A program made the position numbers and the translations under genes. Below, piece after piece: positions 1-8,167 of a stretch of 64,000 nucleotides of DNA (position 1 is its first letter; every line of letters starts with the position of its first letter). The notes beneath the pieces are model-generated. The model worked only from the letters and a program-made list of their open reading frames with translations, did not search any database and had not been told where the DNA came from. This stretch comes from Lewinellaceae bacterium (GTDB lineage Bacteria > Bacteroidota > Bacteroidia > Chitinophagales > Saprospiraceae). The DNA lies in assembly GCA_020636025.1 (NCBI GenBank), contig JACJYQ010000001.1, positions 682,001 to 746,000 of the forward strand, given 5' to 3'.

Positions 1-904
1 GACACGTATTGGTGTCTTTTACGACGGTAATTATTTTTTACATGTTTCAAATTATTACGCCTACCACCACCAAAGGCGAGCAAGAATCAGCATAGCGGGT
101 CTACATGAATTTGTCCGATATAAATTAGCTGATGAAGAAAACAAGGATGTCCATCTTTGTCAAATAGTAGATGCTCATTATTTTAGAGGTCGACTAACCG
201 CTCAGGAAGCCAGCAACGAAGGAAACCGGCTATATTACGATCGCCTTTTTGATGATATCCTGATGATGGAGGGCGTTACAACACATTATCTACCTGTGCG
301 CACCATTCAGGGGTACCGGCAAGAACGAGGAATTGATGTTTGGATGGCCCTTGAAGCATACGAACTTGCACTGCATAAGCAGTTTGACGTAATAGTATTG
401 ATCGCCTCTGATAGCGATTTTGTGCCTCTTGTTAGAAAACTACACACCCTTGGGGTTAAAGTCATGTTGATGGCCTGGGATTACGAATACTATGATGAGG
501 AAGGCCGTCGACGAACAACCGTGACTTCTCAGGAATTGTGGGAAGAGGTTACCTATCCAATGGCCATGCAGAAATCGATAGACGAAGGCGATGACAGCTC
601 TTTTGATGTTCGCAAGCTATTTGTGGAACGAAAACGAGTATTCCCTGAACCAGAAGTTGTGGCAGTAGCTGAAGACGGAGAAGTCATGAGCAGTACAGTA
701 TTCAGCCTCAAGGATGGATATGGTTTTATCAGTTATCCGCAAACCAATAATTTGTTTTTCCACTTTTCATTTTTGGTGGATACTGACTTCAATGATTTGC
801 GGGAAGGTGATAATGTAGAGTTTACGCTTAGCGAAAATGATCAGGGAGAACCAATTGCCAGAAATGTTAGATTGGTAAGCAGTCCAAGTCTGGAGAAGGA
901 ATAA
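1..904 (+). CDS. NYN-domain (LabA/DUF88-like) putative RNase with C-terminal cold-shock-like domain, 5' partial
   Basis: The reading frame is already open at base 2, so the true start lies outside the window and at least 301 residues are visible. The first visible residues include GVFYDGNYF, the N-terminal acidic strand of NYN/PIN-like nucleases, and IDVWMALEAYELAL followed by IASDSDFVPLVRKL (about 412-440) gives the second and third acidic clusters of that fold. The last 65 or so residues (from about 690) contain KDGYGFISYP and LFFHFSFL, spaced like the RNP1/RNP2 strands of a cold-shock or S1-type OB fold. Family knowledge suggests metal-dependent cleavage or handling of RNA, with the OB domain supplying single-strand binding. 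It lies 36 bp upstream of a DEAD-box helicase on the same strand, which fits an RNA-processing pair. The substrate is unknown. Confidence 0.8.
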   Translation, partial: TRIGVFYDGNYFLHVSNYYAYHHQRRARISIAGLHEFVRYKLADEENKDVHLCQIVDAHYFRGRLTAQEASNEGNRLYYDRLFDDILMMEGVTTHYLPVRTIQGYRQERGIDVWMALEAYELALHKQFDVIVLIASDSDFVPLVRKLHTLGVKVMLMAWDYEYYDEEGRRRTTVTSQELWEEVTYPMAMQKSIDEGDDSSFDVRKLFVERKRVFPEPEVVAVAEDGEVMSSTVFSLKDGYGFISYPQTNNLFFHFSFLVDTDFNDLREGDNVEFTLSENDQGEPIARNVRLVSSPSLEKE

Positions 905-940
905 GCAGACAATCCTATATCCGATCCACAACATGCTAAC

Positions 941-2179
941 ATGAAATTTGAGGATTACAGAATAGCCCCCGAGATAAAACAGAATCTTGCTGATCTCGGG
1001 TTTATAAGACCAACTGATATTCAATATCGGGCTATTGGAAGTATTCTCAAAAATGAAGATGTGTTGGCCATAGCCCAAACAGGAACCGGTAAAACGGCAG
1101 CTTTTGCCATTCCCATACTGCATTTGCTAAAACATGGATCGGGGCGAAAAAAAGAGCCTGGTGTAAAATGTCTGGTAATGGTACCGACGCGGGAGTTGGC
1201 CTTGCAGATCACAGATGTATTTAACACCATTGGAAAAAATACGGGCATTAAAGCTTTTGCCTTGTTTGGCGGAGTAGATCAAAATCCTCAAATAAGCAAG
1301 CTGGAAACCGGTGTGGATATCCTGATCACTACGCCTGGTCGAATGTTTGATTTGGCCAGTCAAGGACACCTCATACTTGACAGAATTAAGATATTGGTGT
1401 TGGATGAAGCAGATCGCATGTTAGACCTTGGTTTTCTAAAGGACATCACAGATTTATCGAAAAGGATCCCTCGCTCGCGTCAGACTTTGTTTTTTTCTGC
1501 CACTATTAATGATCACATCAAAAAACTGGCTTATTCTCTTGTCCGTAATGCCATAAGGATCCAGATATCGCCCAAAGATCCCGTTTCCAAAAACATCAAT
1601 CATTCCGTTGCTTTCATTTCCATGGATGACAAGCGGTTTTTCCTGGAAAGGATGATCCGTGAAAATGCAGACAATAAGATACTTGTCTTTGTACGAACCA
1701 AAGTGAGAGCTGAGCGAGTTTTGAAGGCACTTGAGCGTGTTTCAATAGAAAGCCTGACCATACACGGAGACAAGGATCAGGCTGCCAGGCTTTCAGCGCT
1801 TAAACAATTTCGGGAAGGAAATGTAAAAGTGTTGATCGCTACGGATGTAAGCGCCCGCGGCATTGACATACCCGATGTGGATTTTGTGGTAAATTACGAT
1901 CTGCCAGATGTAGCTGAGAACTACGTCCATAGGGTAGGGCGCACAGGAAGGGGAAAGAAGAAAGGCATGGCCTTTTCATTCTGTAGTCCGGAAGAAAAAC
2001 CACTCCATGAGGAAATTGAAAAATTCATCCAAAAGCCTATTGAAGTTCTGAAAATCAATAAGCAGGAGTACGAGGAGACCTTAGACCTCACCCAGGATGT
2101 GTCGGACAAATGGAAGGCCACCCTGGATGAAATAGCTGCTGCTGAAAGCTGGATGAAAAAAAAGCGAAATAAAAAGTAA
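941..2179 (+). CDS. DEAD-box ATP-dependent RNA helicase, RhlE-like
   Basis: The 412-residue protein has the full superfamily 2 helicase motif set in order: Q motif GFIRPTDIQ, motif I AQTGTGKT, Ia PTRELALQ, a GG, TPGR, motif II DEAD, motif III SAT, motif V ARGID and motif VI HRVGRTGR. It unwinds short RNA duplexes with ATP in the cytoplasm, typically in ribosome assembly or RNA turnover. The C-terminal extension is short and ends in a lysine-rich tail (KKKRNKK), as in RhlE-type proteins and unlike DeaD or DbpA, which carry an extra RNA-binding domain. It starts 36 bp after the NYN gene, so co-transcription is likely, and it ends 3 bp from the convergent saccharopine dehydrogenase gene with no terminator in between. 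Confidence 0.95.
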   Translation: MKFEDYRIAPEIKQNLADLGFIRPTDIQYRAIGSILKNEDVLAIAQTGTGKTAAFAIPILHLLKHGSGRKKEPGVKCLVMVPTRELALQITDVFNTIGKNTGIKAFALFGGVDQNPQISKLETGVDILITTPGRMFDLASQGHLILDRIKILVLDEADRMLDLGFLKDITDLSKRIPRSRQTLFFSATINDHIKKLAYSLVRNAIRIQISPKDPVSKNINHSVAFISMDDKRFFLERMIRENADNKILVFVRTKVRAERVLKALERVSIESLTIHGDKDQAARLSALKQFREGNVKVLIATDVSARGIDIPDVDFVVNYDLPDVAENYVHRVGRTGRGKKKGMAFSFCSPEEKPLHEEIEKFIQKPIEVLKINKQEYEETLDLTQDVSDKWKATLDEIAAAESWMKKKRNKK

Positions 2180-2182
2180 TGG

Positions 2183-3514
2183 CTATTCCTCCACCTCTGT
2201 GAATTTCACTCCATAAGACTCCAACTCGGCCAGAACCGGTTCATAAATTTCCGGCATGATGGGAATGTTCACACCAGTAGTTGAGATTTTGCCTTGCATC
2301 AGGAGCTTTACAAAAATTCCAAGTGGAAGACCAACCAGCTGGGACATCGCGGTATCCTGCGAATCTGTGCCCTTCATGATTAGCGTAGAGGTTTTTCGTT
2401 TCTTTTTGCGATTGAGCTCATATTCAAAGACATGCTGCATGATCACCATATCCTTATCTTTTGGTTGCAGCGCCCATTTCTCCAGAAGCAGATTCTCCAA
2501 TATCAGGGCAGGAGTAGCATTATTGATTTTAATGCGGCGCCTGCTAAACAAACCCAACCATTCCAGTTTTTGCATAATCTCACTCTCAGGGTCGGTATCC
2601 AACATTTTGGCTACTCTGTCTTTCACCGAACCGGTGTGCTCGCTTATGCCGAGGAAGGCTTCCATTAAGTCGTGATAACTAAGTTGATCACTGTTTACAA
2701 TTGGAAAAGTAGCGTCTGTAAGCCCAATTCTGACCAGGGCGTTCCAGGCATCGCAGAAACCTCGGTGTCTGATTGTTCCACGAAACAATGTCCGTATGTT
2801 TTTCAGGCCGTAACTTTCTTTATATAGCAGTGAATCTCGATTAGCATACACCTCCCAATCACCCATTCCTGGAATCTGAACAATCCTGTACTGCCTGAAT
2901 AATCTCCGATATGGAATATACTTTAATTTCCCATCTTCCAGAAACTGGGCAGTACCCTGGCCCGCCAGTACAACATTTTTTGGGTTCCAGCTAAATTTAT
3001 AGTGCCAGGGATTGTTATCGCTTTCAGGTGCAACCAATCCACCGGTGTATGAATAGAACGCGGTTATTTTTCCACCTTCCCGCTGAATTTTATGGATTTG
3101 TTGCATGGCACTCATGTGATCAAGACCAGGATCCAGCCCCATTTCATTCATAAAAACCAGCGCCCTTTGTCTGGCCTCATCACCCAAACGGAACAATTGC
3201 TTGCTCACATAACTGGCGGTAACCAAATGCTTTCCCAAACTAATACAGTCTTGTGCTACCTCGAGGTGCATTTGAGGAGGAAGCATGGATACTACAACAT
3301 CGTGCCTGGTAATTATATCTCTCCTGTCATTTGGCTTGGATGCATCCAGCCAAATGGCCCTGCCATGGCTGTGCCCATTTATTTTCTTACGTGCAAGATC
3401 AATATCAGCATCAGCTACGGTGACTAAAAAGTTATTGGCCACTGCTTCTTGTAACATGTACCTGATCAGAACCGAAGCTGACCTTCCGGCACCGATAATG
3501 AGGAGATTCTTCAT
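2183..3514 (-). CDS. Saccharopine dehydrogenase family oxidoreductase
   Basis: The 443-residue protein opens with LLIIGAGRSASVLIRYM, a Rossmann nucleotide-binding loop. The family's signature block follows: VVSMLPPQMH, VTASYVS, EMGLDPGLDHMSAMQQI and GGLVAPESDNNPW, with SWNPKNVVLAGQGTAQ shortly after. Family members interconvert saccharopine with glutamate and aminoadipate semialdehyde (or lysine and 2-oxoglutarate) using NAD(P). In Bacteroidota this type is usually annotated as saccharopine dehydrogenase, but its physiological direction is not clear from sequence. It is a single gene here with no lysine-ketoglutarate reductase partner nearby, so lysine degradation is an inference. It is convergent with the helicase gene. 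Confidence 0.88.
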   Translation of the reverse strand: MKNLLIIGAGRSASVLIRYMLQEAVANNFLVTVADADIDLARKKINGHSHGRAIWLDASKPNDRRDIITRHDVVVSMLPPQMHLEVAQDCISLGKHLVTASYVSKQLFRLGDEARQRALVFMNEMGLDPGLDHMSAMQQIHKIQREGGKITAFYSYTGGLVAPESDNNPWHYKFSWNPKNVVLAGQGTAQFLEDGKLKYIPYRRLFRQYRIVQIPGMGDWEVYANRDSLLYKESYGLKNIRTLFRGTIRHRGFCDAWNALVRIGLTDATFPIVNSDQLSYHDLMEAFLGISEHTGSVKDRVAKMLDTDPESEIMQKLEWLGLFSRRRIKINNATPALILENLLLEKWALQPKDKDMVIMQHVFEYELNRKKKRKTSTLIMKGTDSQDTAMSQLVGLPLGIFVKLLMQGKISTTGVNIPIMPEIYEPVLAELESYGVKFTEVEE

Positions 3515-3638
3515 GATTTATGGAAAAATAATTGAATGCACGAAGGTAACGAAATTAGCTTGCTTCAAATTCTATACCACAGAAATATCAGCAATTTAAC
3601 CCACAACAAATCTATGGTTACAGCATTAAAATAAAAAA

Positions 3639-3663
3639 GGGTCGACCAGAAATTGGTCGACCC
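3639..3663 (-). terminator. Rho-independent terminator reading leftward
   Basis: A perfect 10-bp stem (3639-3648 with 3654-3663, core GGTCGACC) encloses a 5-base loop. Read on the minus strand it is followed by TTTTTTATTTT, a good U tract; on the plus strand no T tract follows. It would end a minus-strand transcript starting to its right, yet no recognised minus-strand gene exists there. Confidence 0.8.
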
Positions 3664-3689
3664 AAATGAGCAATGTACATGGGATTAAA

Positions 3690-3705
3690 ATTGACTAACG
3701 TCAAT
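3690..3705. promoter_or_regulatory. Palindrome, possible operator
   Basis: ATTGAC and GTCAAT form a perfect 6-bp inverted repeat with a 4-base spacer. It lies 23 bp upstream of TATCTTTG (3729-3736), where a regulator bound over the -33 region could act. No regulator can be named. Confidence 0.3.
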
Positions 3706-3728
3706 AAAATCGGCTTAGGGATGAAAGA

Positions 3729-3736
3729 TATCTTTG
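3729..3736 (+). promoter_or_regulatory. Candidate -7 element TATCTTTG
   Basis: The octamer matches the Bacteroidota -7 consensus TAnnTTTG exactly. No clear TTTG box lies about 20 bp upstream. It would drive a transcript of roughly 250 bases ending at the terminator at 3962-3999. It sits within the palindrome AAAGATATCTTT, so the minus strand carries a one-mismatch copy. Confidence 0.4.
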
Positions 3737-3961
3737 GCAATTGGGGGACTAAGTTAATAAAAATCTAGTCAAACATGCAAGGTGATTCGAGAGAAAACGC
3801 CATATTTGTCATCTTGTTCTTTATTTAATTTTCTCACAAATCTTGCAGTAATCATGAGCAAACCTGTCACGATTAAGATCAAAAACGGAACGGTGAGTGT
3901 CTCTAAGACACTCTGAATCTAGGATGCTCCGTGAGACCAATTCTCATTATTATCGAACAAC

Positions 3962-3999
3962 AAGCGCCTTGTCCACCACGACAGGGCGCTTTTATTTTA
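3962..3999 (+). terminator. Rho-independent terminator reading rightward
   Basis: AAGCGCCTTGTC (3962-3973) pairs with GACAGGGCGCTT (3980-3991) as a 12-bp stem with one G-U pair and a 6-base loop, followed by TTTATTTT. No annotated plus-strand gene ends just upstream, which implies a small transcript in 3740-3960. Confidence 0.8.
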
Positions 4000-4034
4000 G
4001 AAATAATACAAAAAATCGTGCCGGATTTTTGCCA

Positions 4035-4042
4035 TAACTTTG
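4035..4042 (+). promoter_or_regulatory. -7 element TAACTTTG
   Basis: The octamer is an exact TAnnTTTG match 18 bp before the ATG at 4061. It implies a very short leader and rules out the alternative TTG start at 4040, which lies inside it. Confidence 0.65.
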
Positions 4043-4060
4043 CTCTTTAGCTTTTTTGAT

Positions 4061-5167
4061 ATGAAGTTTCTATTTACTGCCCTGGTTTCTGTAGTTCTGG
4101 TCATTCCTGTATTTGCTCAAACAGAAATTTCAACAGATACCACTGTTTATGAATTTGCAGAAACCCTGCCTTTTCCGGTTTTTAAGAATTGTGTTCCAAC
4201 ATCCACTAAAACTGGCTGGAACAGGGATAGCATAAAACACTGTGGTGAGATTCAACTTTTAAGCCTGCTCTCATCAAATATCCGGTATCCGGCGGCCGCC
4301 AGAGATAGTGGCATACAGGGAACTGTAGTGCTTTCCTTTGTGGTTGAACCCTCCAATGGGAGAGTTTCCAGCATCGGACTGATGAAAGACATTGGTGCAG
4401 GATGTGGTGAGGAAGCAATCAGGGTACTGTCGGCACTTGACAGCCTTGGCTTGAGATGGGAACCTGCAACTAAAGGTGGTAAAGCCGTTAGAGTCAGACA
4501 CACGCTGCCGCTCAAATTCAAATTACAGGAGATCCCTCCTTTTGAAGTTAACACATCCGGCGACACCATTTATACTACATTGGATAAAGAACCAACATTC
4601 CAATTTGGCATTGATTCTCTCATAAACTATTTATGGTATCAATTAAAATACCCTTCTAATTGGGCCGATAGTTGTAAAACAGGTGTCTTTGAAATGGCGG
4701 TGCAAATCAGCAAAACAGGTGATATTTCGGTTGATAATGTGCTGGACTTTAGCAACTTAGGTCTTGATTTTCAATGGGAAGCCATGGAACTTGTAAACAG
4801 CATGCAAGGCATGTGGGAGCCGGCAATCTATCAAGGGAACAAGGTGAATACCACCCTCCCGATCCGGGTAGTTTTTAAATCGGATGAAACGGGCTGTGAA
4901 ATAGCCAATGAGCGCTTTGACAATTCCATGTTACTGGCTAATGAAGGATCCATTTTACTGGAAAACGGGAAAACGCAAGAGGCCATTGATAAATGGACCG
5001 AGGCTCTTAAAATGGAGCCAAACAATTGTGAGTTATTGTATTACAGAGGAACGGCTCAATTAAATTTGAGCAAAATTGAAGAGGCCTGTCAGGACTATGA
5101 CCAGATCAAATCTCTACTGGGAATTACCTGGTTCGAGCAGTTGCGAATAGCCATTTGTGGATATTAA
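4061..5167 (+). CDS. Exported protein with two TonB-C-like domains and a TPR tail
   Basis: The 368-residue protein starts at the ATG just downstream of a TAACTTTG promoter and has a signal peptide (MKFLFTALVSVVLVIPVFAQ). Residues about 70-160 contain IRYPAAARDSGIQGTVVLSF and a WEPATKGGKAVRV strand, the classic TonB C-terminal fold (PF03544). A second, weaker copy (LKYPSNWADSCKTGVF to WEPAIYQGNKVNTTLPIRVVF) covers about 195-285. The last 75 residues form one or two TPR units. Bacteroidota use such periplasmic TonB-C proteins outside the canonical TonB system; the binding partner is unknown. Next gene downstream is a response regulator with its own promoter. Confidence 0.75.
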   Translation: MKFLFTALVSVVLVIPVFAQTEISTDTTVYEFAETLPFPVFKNCVPTSTKTGWNRDSIKHCGEIQLLSLLSSNIRYPAAARDSGIQGTVVLSFVVEPSNGRVSSIGLMKDIGAGCGEEAIRVLSALDSLGLRWEPATKGGKAVRVRHTLPLKFKLQEIPPFEVNTSGDTIYTTLDKEPTFQFGIDSLINYLWYQLKYPSNWADSCKTGVFEMAVQISKTGDISVDNVLDFSNLGLDFQWEAMELVNSMQGMWEPAIYQGNKVNTTLPIRVVFKSDETGCEIANERFDNSMLLANEGSILLENGKTQEAIDKWTEALKMEPNNCELLYYRGTAQLNLSKIEEACQDYDQIKSLLGITWFEQLRIAICGY

Positions 5168-5228
5168 TTCTACAAAACTTTACATTTAATTAAACTATTG
5201 GTTCAATTCTATCCCGTCTCGTCAAAGA

Positions 5229-5236
5229 TACCTTTG
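5229..5236 (+). promoter_or_regulatory. -7 element TACCTTTG
   Basis: The octamer is an exact TAnnTTTG match 12 bp before the ATG at 5249. It lies inside the longer frame that could begin at the TTG at 5198, which supports the later start. Confidence 0.6.
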
Positions 5237-5248
5237 CCGAAATTCAAG

Positions 5249-5947
5249 ATGACTATGAAAGAAAATACCCAATCCAAGAAAATTCTGATAGTAGATGACG
5301 AGCCGGATATCATAGAATTTCTCCAGTACAACCTGAAAAAGGAAGGTTTTAGCGTTGTTTCTGCCAATGATGGAAACCAGGCAATCACAGTTGCCGAGAA
5401 AGAAAAGCCAGACTTAATCATTTTGGACATCATGATGCCGGAGATGGATGGGGTAGAGACCTGCCGTTTGCTGAGATCCCGTCAGGAGTTTGCCAGCATC
5501 CCGGTTGCATTTCTCACCGCCCGGGACGAAGATTTTTCACAGATAGCTGCTTTGGATGTTGGAGGCGATGATTACATCACCAAACCGATCAAACCTCGTG
5601 TATTGATCAGTCGCATTCAGGCATTGCTGCGCAGGGTAGCCAGAAGTATTGACCCAGATCTCGAAGAGATTACGCTTCATGACTTGCGGATTGACAAAAA
5701 CAAGGTGCTTGTTTTCAAGAAAGACCAGGCAATCGAATTACCACGTAAAGAATTTGAAATACTGTGGCTTTTGGCTTCCAGACCAGGCAGAGTATTCACC
5801 CGTGAAGAAATATTTGACAAGATTTGGGGGACAGATGTGATCGTTGGGAACAGAACCATCGATGTACACATCAGGAAGCTCAGAGAGCGCATTGGGGATG
5901 ATTACATCAAAACTGTTAAAGGAATCGGGTATAAATTTGATTTTTAA
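5249..5947 (+). CDS. OmpR/PhoB-type response regulator
   Basis: The receiver domain (about 10-125) shows the acidic pair in ILIVDDEPDI, the phosphorylation aspartate in IILDIMMPEMDG (about residue 59), the conserved threonine in AFLTARDED and the lysine in YITKPIKP. A winged-helix DNA-binding domain follows (about 145-232), with ELPRKEFEILWLLASRPGRVFTR cut as two helices and GNRTIDVHIRKLRERIG as the recognition helix. It should activate or repress transcription when phosphorylated by the kinase encoded next. ATG 5249 and ATG 5255 are both possible starts. A strong terminator separates it from the kinase gene, so the pair is not simply co-transcribed. Confidence 0.92.
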   Translation: MTMKENTQSKKILIVDDEPDIIEFLQYNLKKEGFSVVSANDGNQAITVAEKEKPDLIILDIMMPEMDGVETCRLLRSRQEFASIPVAFLTARDEDFSQIAALDVGGDDYITKPIKPRVLISRIQALLRRVARSIDPDLEEITLHDLRIDKNKVLVFKKDQAIELPRKEFEILWLLASRPGRVFTREEIFDKIWGTDVIVGNRTIDVHIRKLRERIGDDYIKTVKGIGYKFDF

Positions 5948-5974
5948 TTCTCCACAGGTACTCTATTAAGCCAG

Positions 5975-6015
5975 GCCCTCAGGATAAAACGCTTATTCTG
6001 AGGGCATTTGTTTTT
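5975..6015 (+). terminator. Rho-independent terminator between regulator and kinase genes
   Basis: GCCCTCAGGATAA (5975-5987) pairs with TTATTCTGAGGGC (5993-6005), 13 bp with one G-U pair and a 5-base loop, followed by ATTTGTTTTTG. It lies 28 bp after the response regulator stop and 38 bp before the kinase ATG. Confidence 0.85.
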
Positions 6016-6052
6016 GATCCCGTATTTTTCACCGAATAAGAATTGTCATTTA

Positions 6053-7114
6053 ATGCCAGAACTTATGTTTAAGAACCAGACTCCCAGGCAGCTTTCATTG
6101 CTTATAGCCATTTTCTCGGCAGCTGCTCTTGCAACACTAACGCTGGTACTGAGATTAGTTGGTTTGTTAACCATTAAATGGTCTGAATTAGGTTTGCTTT
6201 TTCTGGCAGCCTCATTGGTGGGTTTTGCTGTAAATTACTACCTCATCAGATACTACATATTCAGACGTATCAAACTGATTTACAAAATAATACGCAAGAA
6301 AAAACTGCCAAACGAATTCAAGGCTTCGAAAATGAGAATGGCAGATACCATACTGGAAGATGTTGAAAAAGAGGTTGATGCATGGGTGGAACAGAATGCA
6401 AAAGAAATGGCAGAGTTAGAGCGCCTGGCTACCTACAGAAGACGTTTTATCGGAGATGTCTCACATGAGCTTAAAACGCCAATTTTCAACGTTCAGGGAT
6501 TTGTACATACCTTGCTAGACGGGGCCATCAACGACCCGGAAGTAAACCTTAAATACTTGAAAAGAGCCTCCAAAAATATTGACCGGCTTCAAATTATCGT
6601 GGAAGATCTGGAAAGGATCAATCGACTTGAATCTGGCCAGATGGTGCTCGATTTGGAAGAATTTGACATTCATGCACTTGTCGAAGAGGTTTTCTCAGAT
6701 CTTGAAATGCGAGCCCTTGAAAAAAATGTAAAACTTGTCTTCAAAGAAGGTGCTTCCCAGCGTTTTATGGTCAGAGCTGATAAAGAAAACATCAGGCAAG
6801 TTATGATTAACCTGATCCACAATTCCATAAAATATGGGAAAGATGGCGGCACCACCAAGGTTAGCTTGTATGATCTGGCCAGCTATATTCTAGTCGAAGT
6901 AAGCGACAATGGCATCGGTATAAAAGAAGAACACATCAAGCATCTTTTTGACAGGTTTTATCGCGTGGATAAAAGCCGGTCAAGAGATGCTGGTGGAACA
7001 GGTTTAGGTTTGTCTATTGTGAAACACATCATTGAGGCTCACAAACAAACCGTAAACGTGAGAAGTCAGGATGGGAAGGGATCCACTTTTGGATTCACCC
7101 TCGACAAAGCCTGA
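6053..7114 (+). CDS. Sensor histidine kinase, PhoR-like
   Basis: The 353-residue protein has two hydrophobic segments near the N-terminus (about 15-35 and 43-65) separated by only a few residues, so there is almost no periplasmic sensing loop. The H box FIGDVSHELKTP carries the phosphoacceptor histidine (about residue 139). The catalytic domain has N box NLIHNSIKYGKDG, G1 VSDNGIGI, F box FDRFYRVD and G2 GGTGLGLSIVKHI. It probably phosphorylates the regulator encoded at 5249-5947. ATG 6053 is preferred because earlier in-frame codons fall in the terminator. A TATTTTTC at 6023-6030 may be a weak promoter (one mismatch to TAnnTTTG). Confidence 0.92.
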   Translation: MPELMFKNQTPRQLSLLIAIFSAAALATLTLVLRLVGLLTIKWSELGLLFLAASLVGFAVNYYLIRYYIFRRIKLIYKIIRKKKLPNEFKASKMRMADTILEDVEKEVDAWVEQNAKEMAELERLATYRRRFIGDVSHELKTPIFNVQGFVHTLLDGAINDPEVNLKYLKRASKNIDRLQIIVEDLERINRLESGQMVLDLEEFDIHALVEEVFSDLEMRALEKNVKLVFKEGASQRFMVRADKENIRQVMINLIHNSIKYGKDGGTTKVSLYDLASYILVEVSDNGIGIKEEHIKHLFDRFYRVDKSRSRDAGGTGLGLSIVKHIIEAHKQTVNVRSQDGKGSTFGFTLDKA

Positions 7115-7128
7115 CTCCAAACACACAC

Positions 7129-7926
7129 TTAATTCTTGATAATTTTCTTGCTTATTGTACCTTCTTCCGTTTCAATTCTGGCTACGTAATAGCCGGCTGC
7201 AAGATTCTCCAGATTTATAGAATTTTGACCTTTAAGGGTTTGGCTTCTTATTAGTTTTCCGTTGCCATCAAACAGGTTTAGAGTCCCATATGCCATTTCA
7301 TTCAGATTAATCTGAAGCGTTGCATCAACTACAGTGGGATATATCTCAACCAATGCAGACAGATTGTGATTAGTGGAAGAAGAAACGTTGGTAAGCGTCA
7401 CCGTTTTCATAGCCAACACTGCATTATCACCGGTTTTCTCCCCATCGTTGTTGGCGCAAAGGCTGGCAATGTAGAAATTAGCTTTATCTCCAGTTGCCGT
7501 TGTAGGGGCTGTCCAGTTAAATGTCCACGAAGCAGCGCCCATATTCAAAAACCTCGGAGTTGACTGGCGTGCATACTGACGACCATTTGCATTGGCAATA
7601 TTTATGCCGCTTGCAGAAGTGAAGGTGCCACATTTGACATTGCCACCATCAAGGCAAGTAGTCTGAAAGCCGGCACGAACAGCATTACTCATATTGGTAA
7701 TGGTAATTGGGTAAACATGTCCGAAAAGTGCCGTATCCGGTACTCCACTCAGCACCACTTCACCCATAAACGACCCACCATTATGACAATCTGATTGCAT
7801 GCAAGTTGTTTCACCTGGCGCACCGGTTTTACCTGTTGGTGGATTATTAGGATCCTTTTTAGCGCCGGCAAAAAGCACAAGGATCAGAGCCAGGATTGAC
7901 GCAACTGATAAAGTATTGAATTGCAT
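7129..7926 (-). CDS. T9SS-sorted Reeler-like (choice-of-anchor V type) protein
   Basis: The 265-residue protein has an N-terminal hydrophobic signal (FNTLSVASILALILVLFAGA). TGAPGETTCMQSDCHNGGSF is followed by a beta-sandwich resembling the Reeler-like domain that NCBI calls choice-of-anchor V: PITITNMSNAVRAGFQ, a WTFNWTAP strand and FYIASLCANNDGEKTGD. The C-terminal 75 residues (VEIYPTVVDATLQINL to ISKKIIKN) form a type A T9SS sorting domain, so it should cross the outer membrane and attach to or leave the surface. The CxxxxCH element resembles a haem-binding site but has four, not two, residues between the cysteines. Its function is unknown. It is convergent with the kinase gene. Confidence 0.75.
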   Translation of the reverse strand: MQFNTLSVASILALILVLFAGAKKDPNNPPTGKTGAPGETTCMQSDCHNGGSFMGEVVLSGVPDTALFGHVYPITITNMSNAVRAGFQTTCLDGGNVKCGTFTSASGINIANANGRQYARQSTPRFLNMGAASWTFNWTAPTTATGDKANFYIASLCANNDGEKTGDNAVLAMKTVTLTNVSSSTNHNLSALVEIYPTVVDATLQINLNEMAYGTLNLFDGNGKLIRSQTLKGQNSINLENLAAGYYVARIETEEGTISKKIIKN

Positions 7927-8086
7927 GATTTTATACTGTAATATTAATATCGCTTAAAATTTGAGGCGCGAAGTTCTCCGAATAAACCTAACCTGAGTAT
8001 GAATTTAAAGTGGATTGCCACTAATAGCAAAATTTGGCTTCGAAGGGAACATACAGGGTAGGGTAGTAGGAAGATTCGAAACTTCA

Positions 8087-8094
8087 TATCTTTG
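8087..8094 (+). promoter_or_regulatory. -7 element TATCTTTG
   Basis: The octamer is an exact TAnnTTTG match upstream of the coiled-coil gene; transcription should start near 8100. Confidence 0.6.
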
Positions 8095-8167
8095 CCTGGA
8101 TATCACTCCGACATGAGGTATTATTATGTCGGAAATGCCATTTGAATACTTAAATTTTCCTCCCATT

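Larger units (their letters stand above)
3515..4060. other. Intergenic stretch with two opposed terminators and a possible small transcription unit
   Basis: No gene of normal size lies in these 546 bases. The stretch holds a perfect inverted repeat ATTGAC-TAAC-GTCAAT at 3690-3705, a -7-like TATCTTTG at 3729-3736, an 8-bp hairpin at 3895-3913 (GAGTGTCT/AGACACTC), and terminators at 3639-3663 (minus direction) and 3962-3999 (plus direction). Short open stretches exist on both strands: a plus frame with GTG at 3782 or ATG at 3854, ending at 3916, and a minus frame open from about 3922 to 3778 with an internal ATG at 3855. Neither resembles a protein I know. A small RNA or small peptide is possible. 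Confidence 0.4.

Noticed and set aside
2774..2787. Near-palindrome TGTTCCACGAAACA resembling parS
   Set aside because: It lacks two central bases of the consensus and lies in the coding sequence of saccharopine dehydrogenase.
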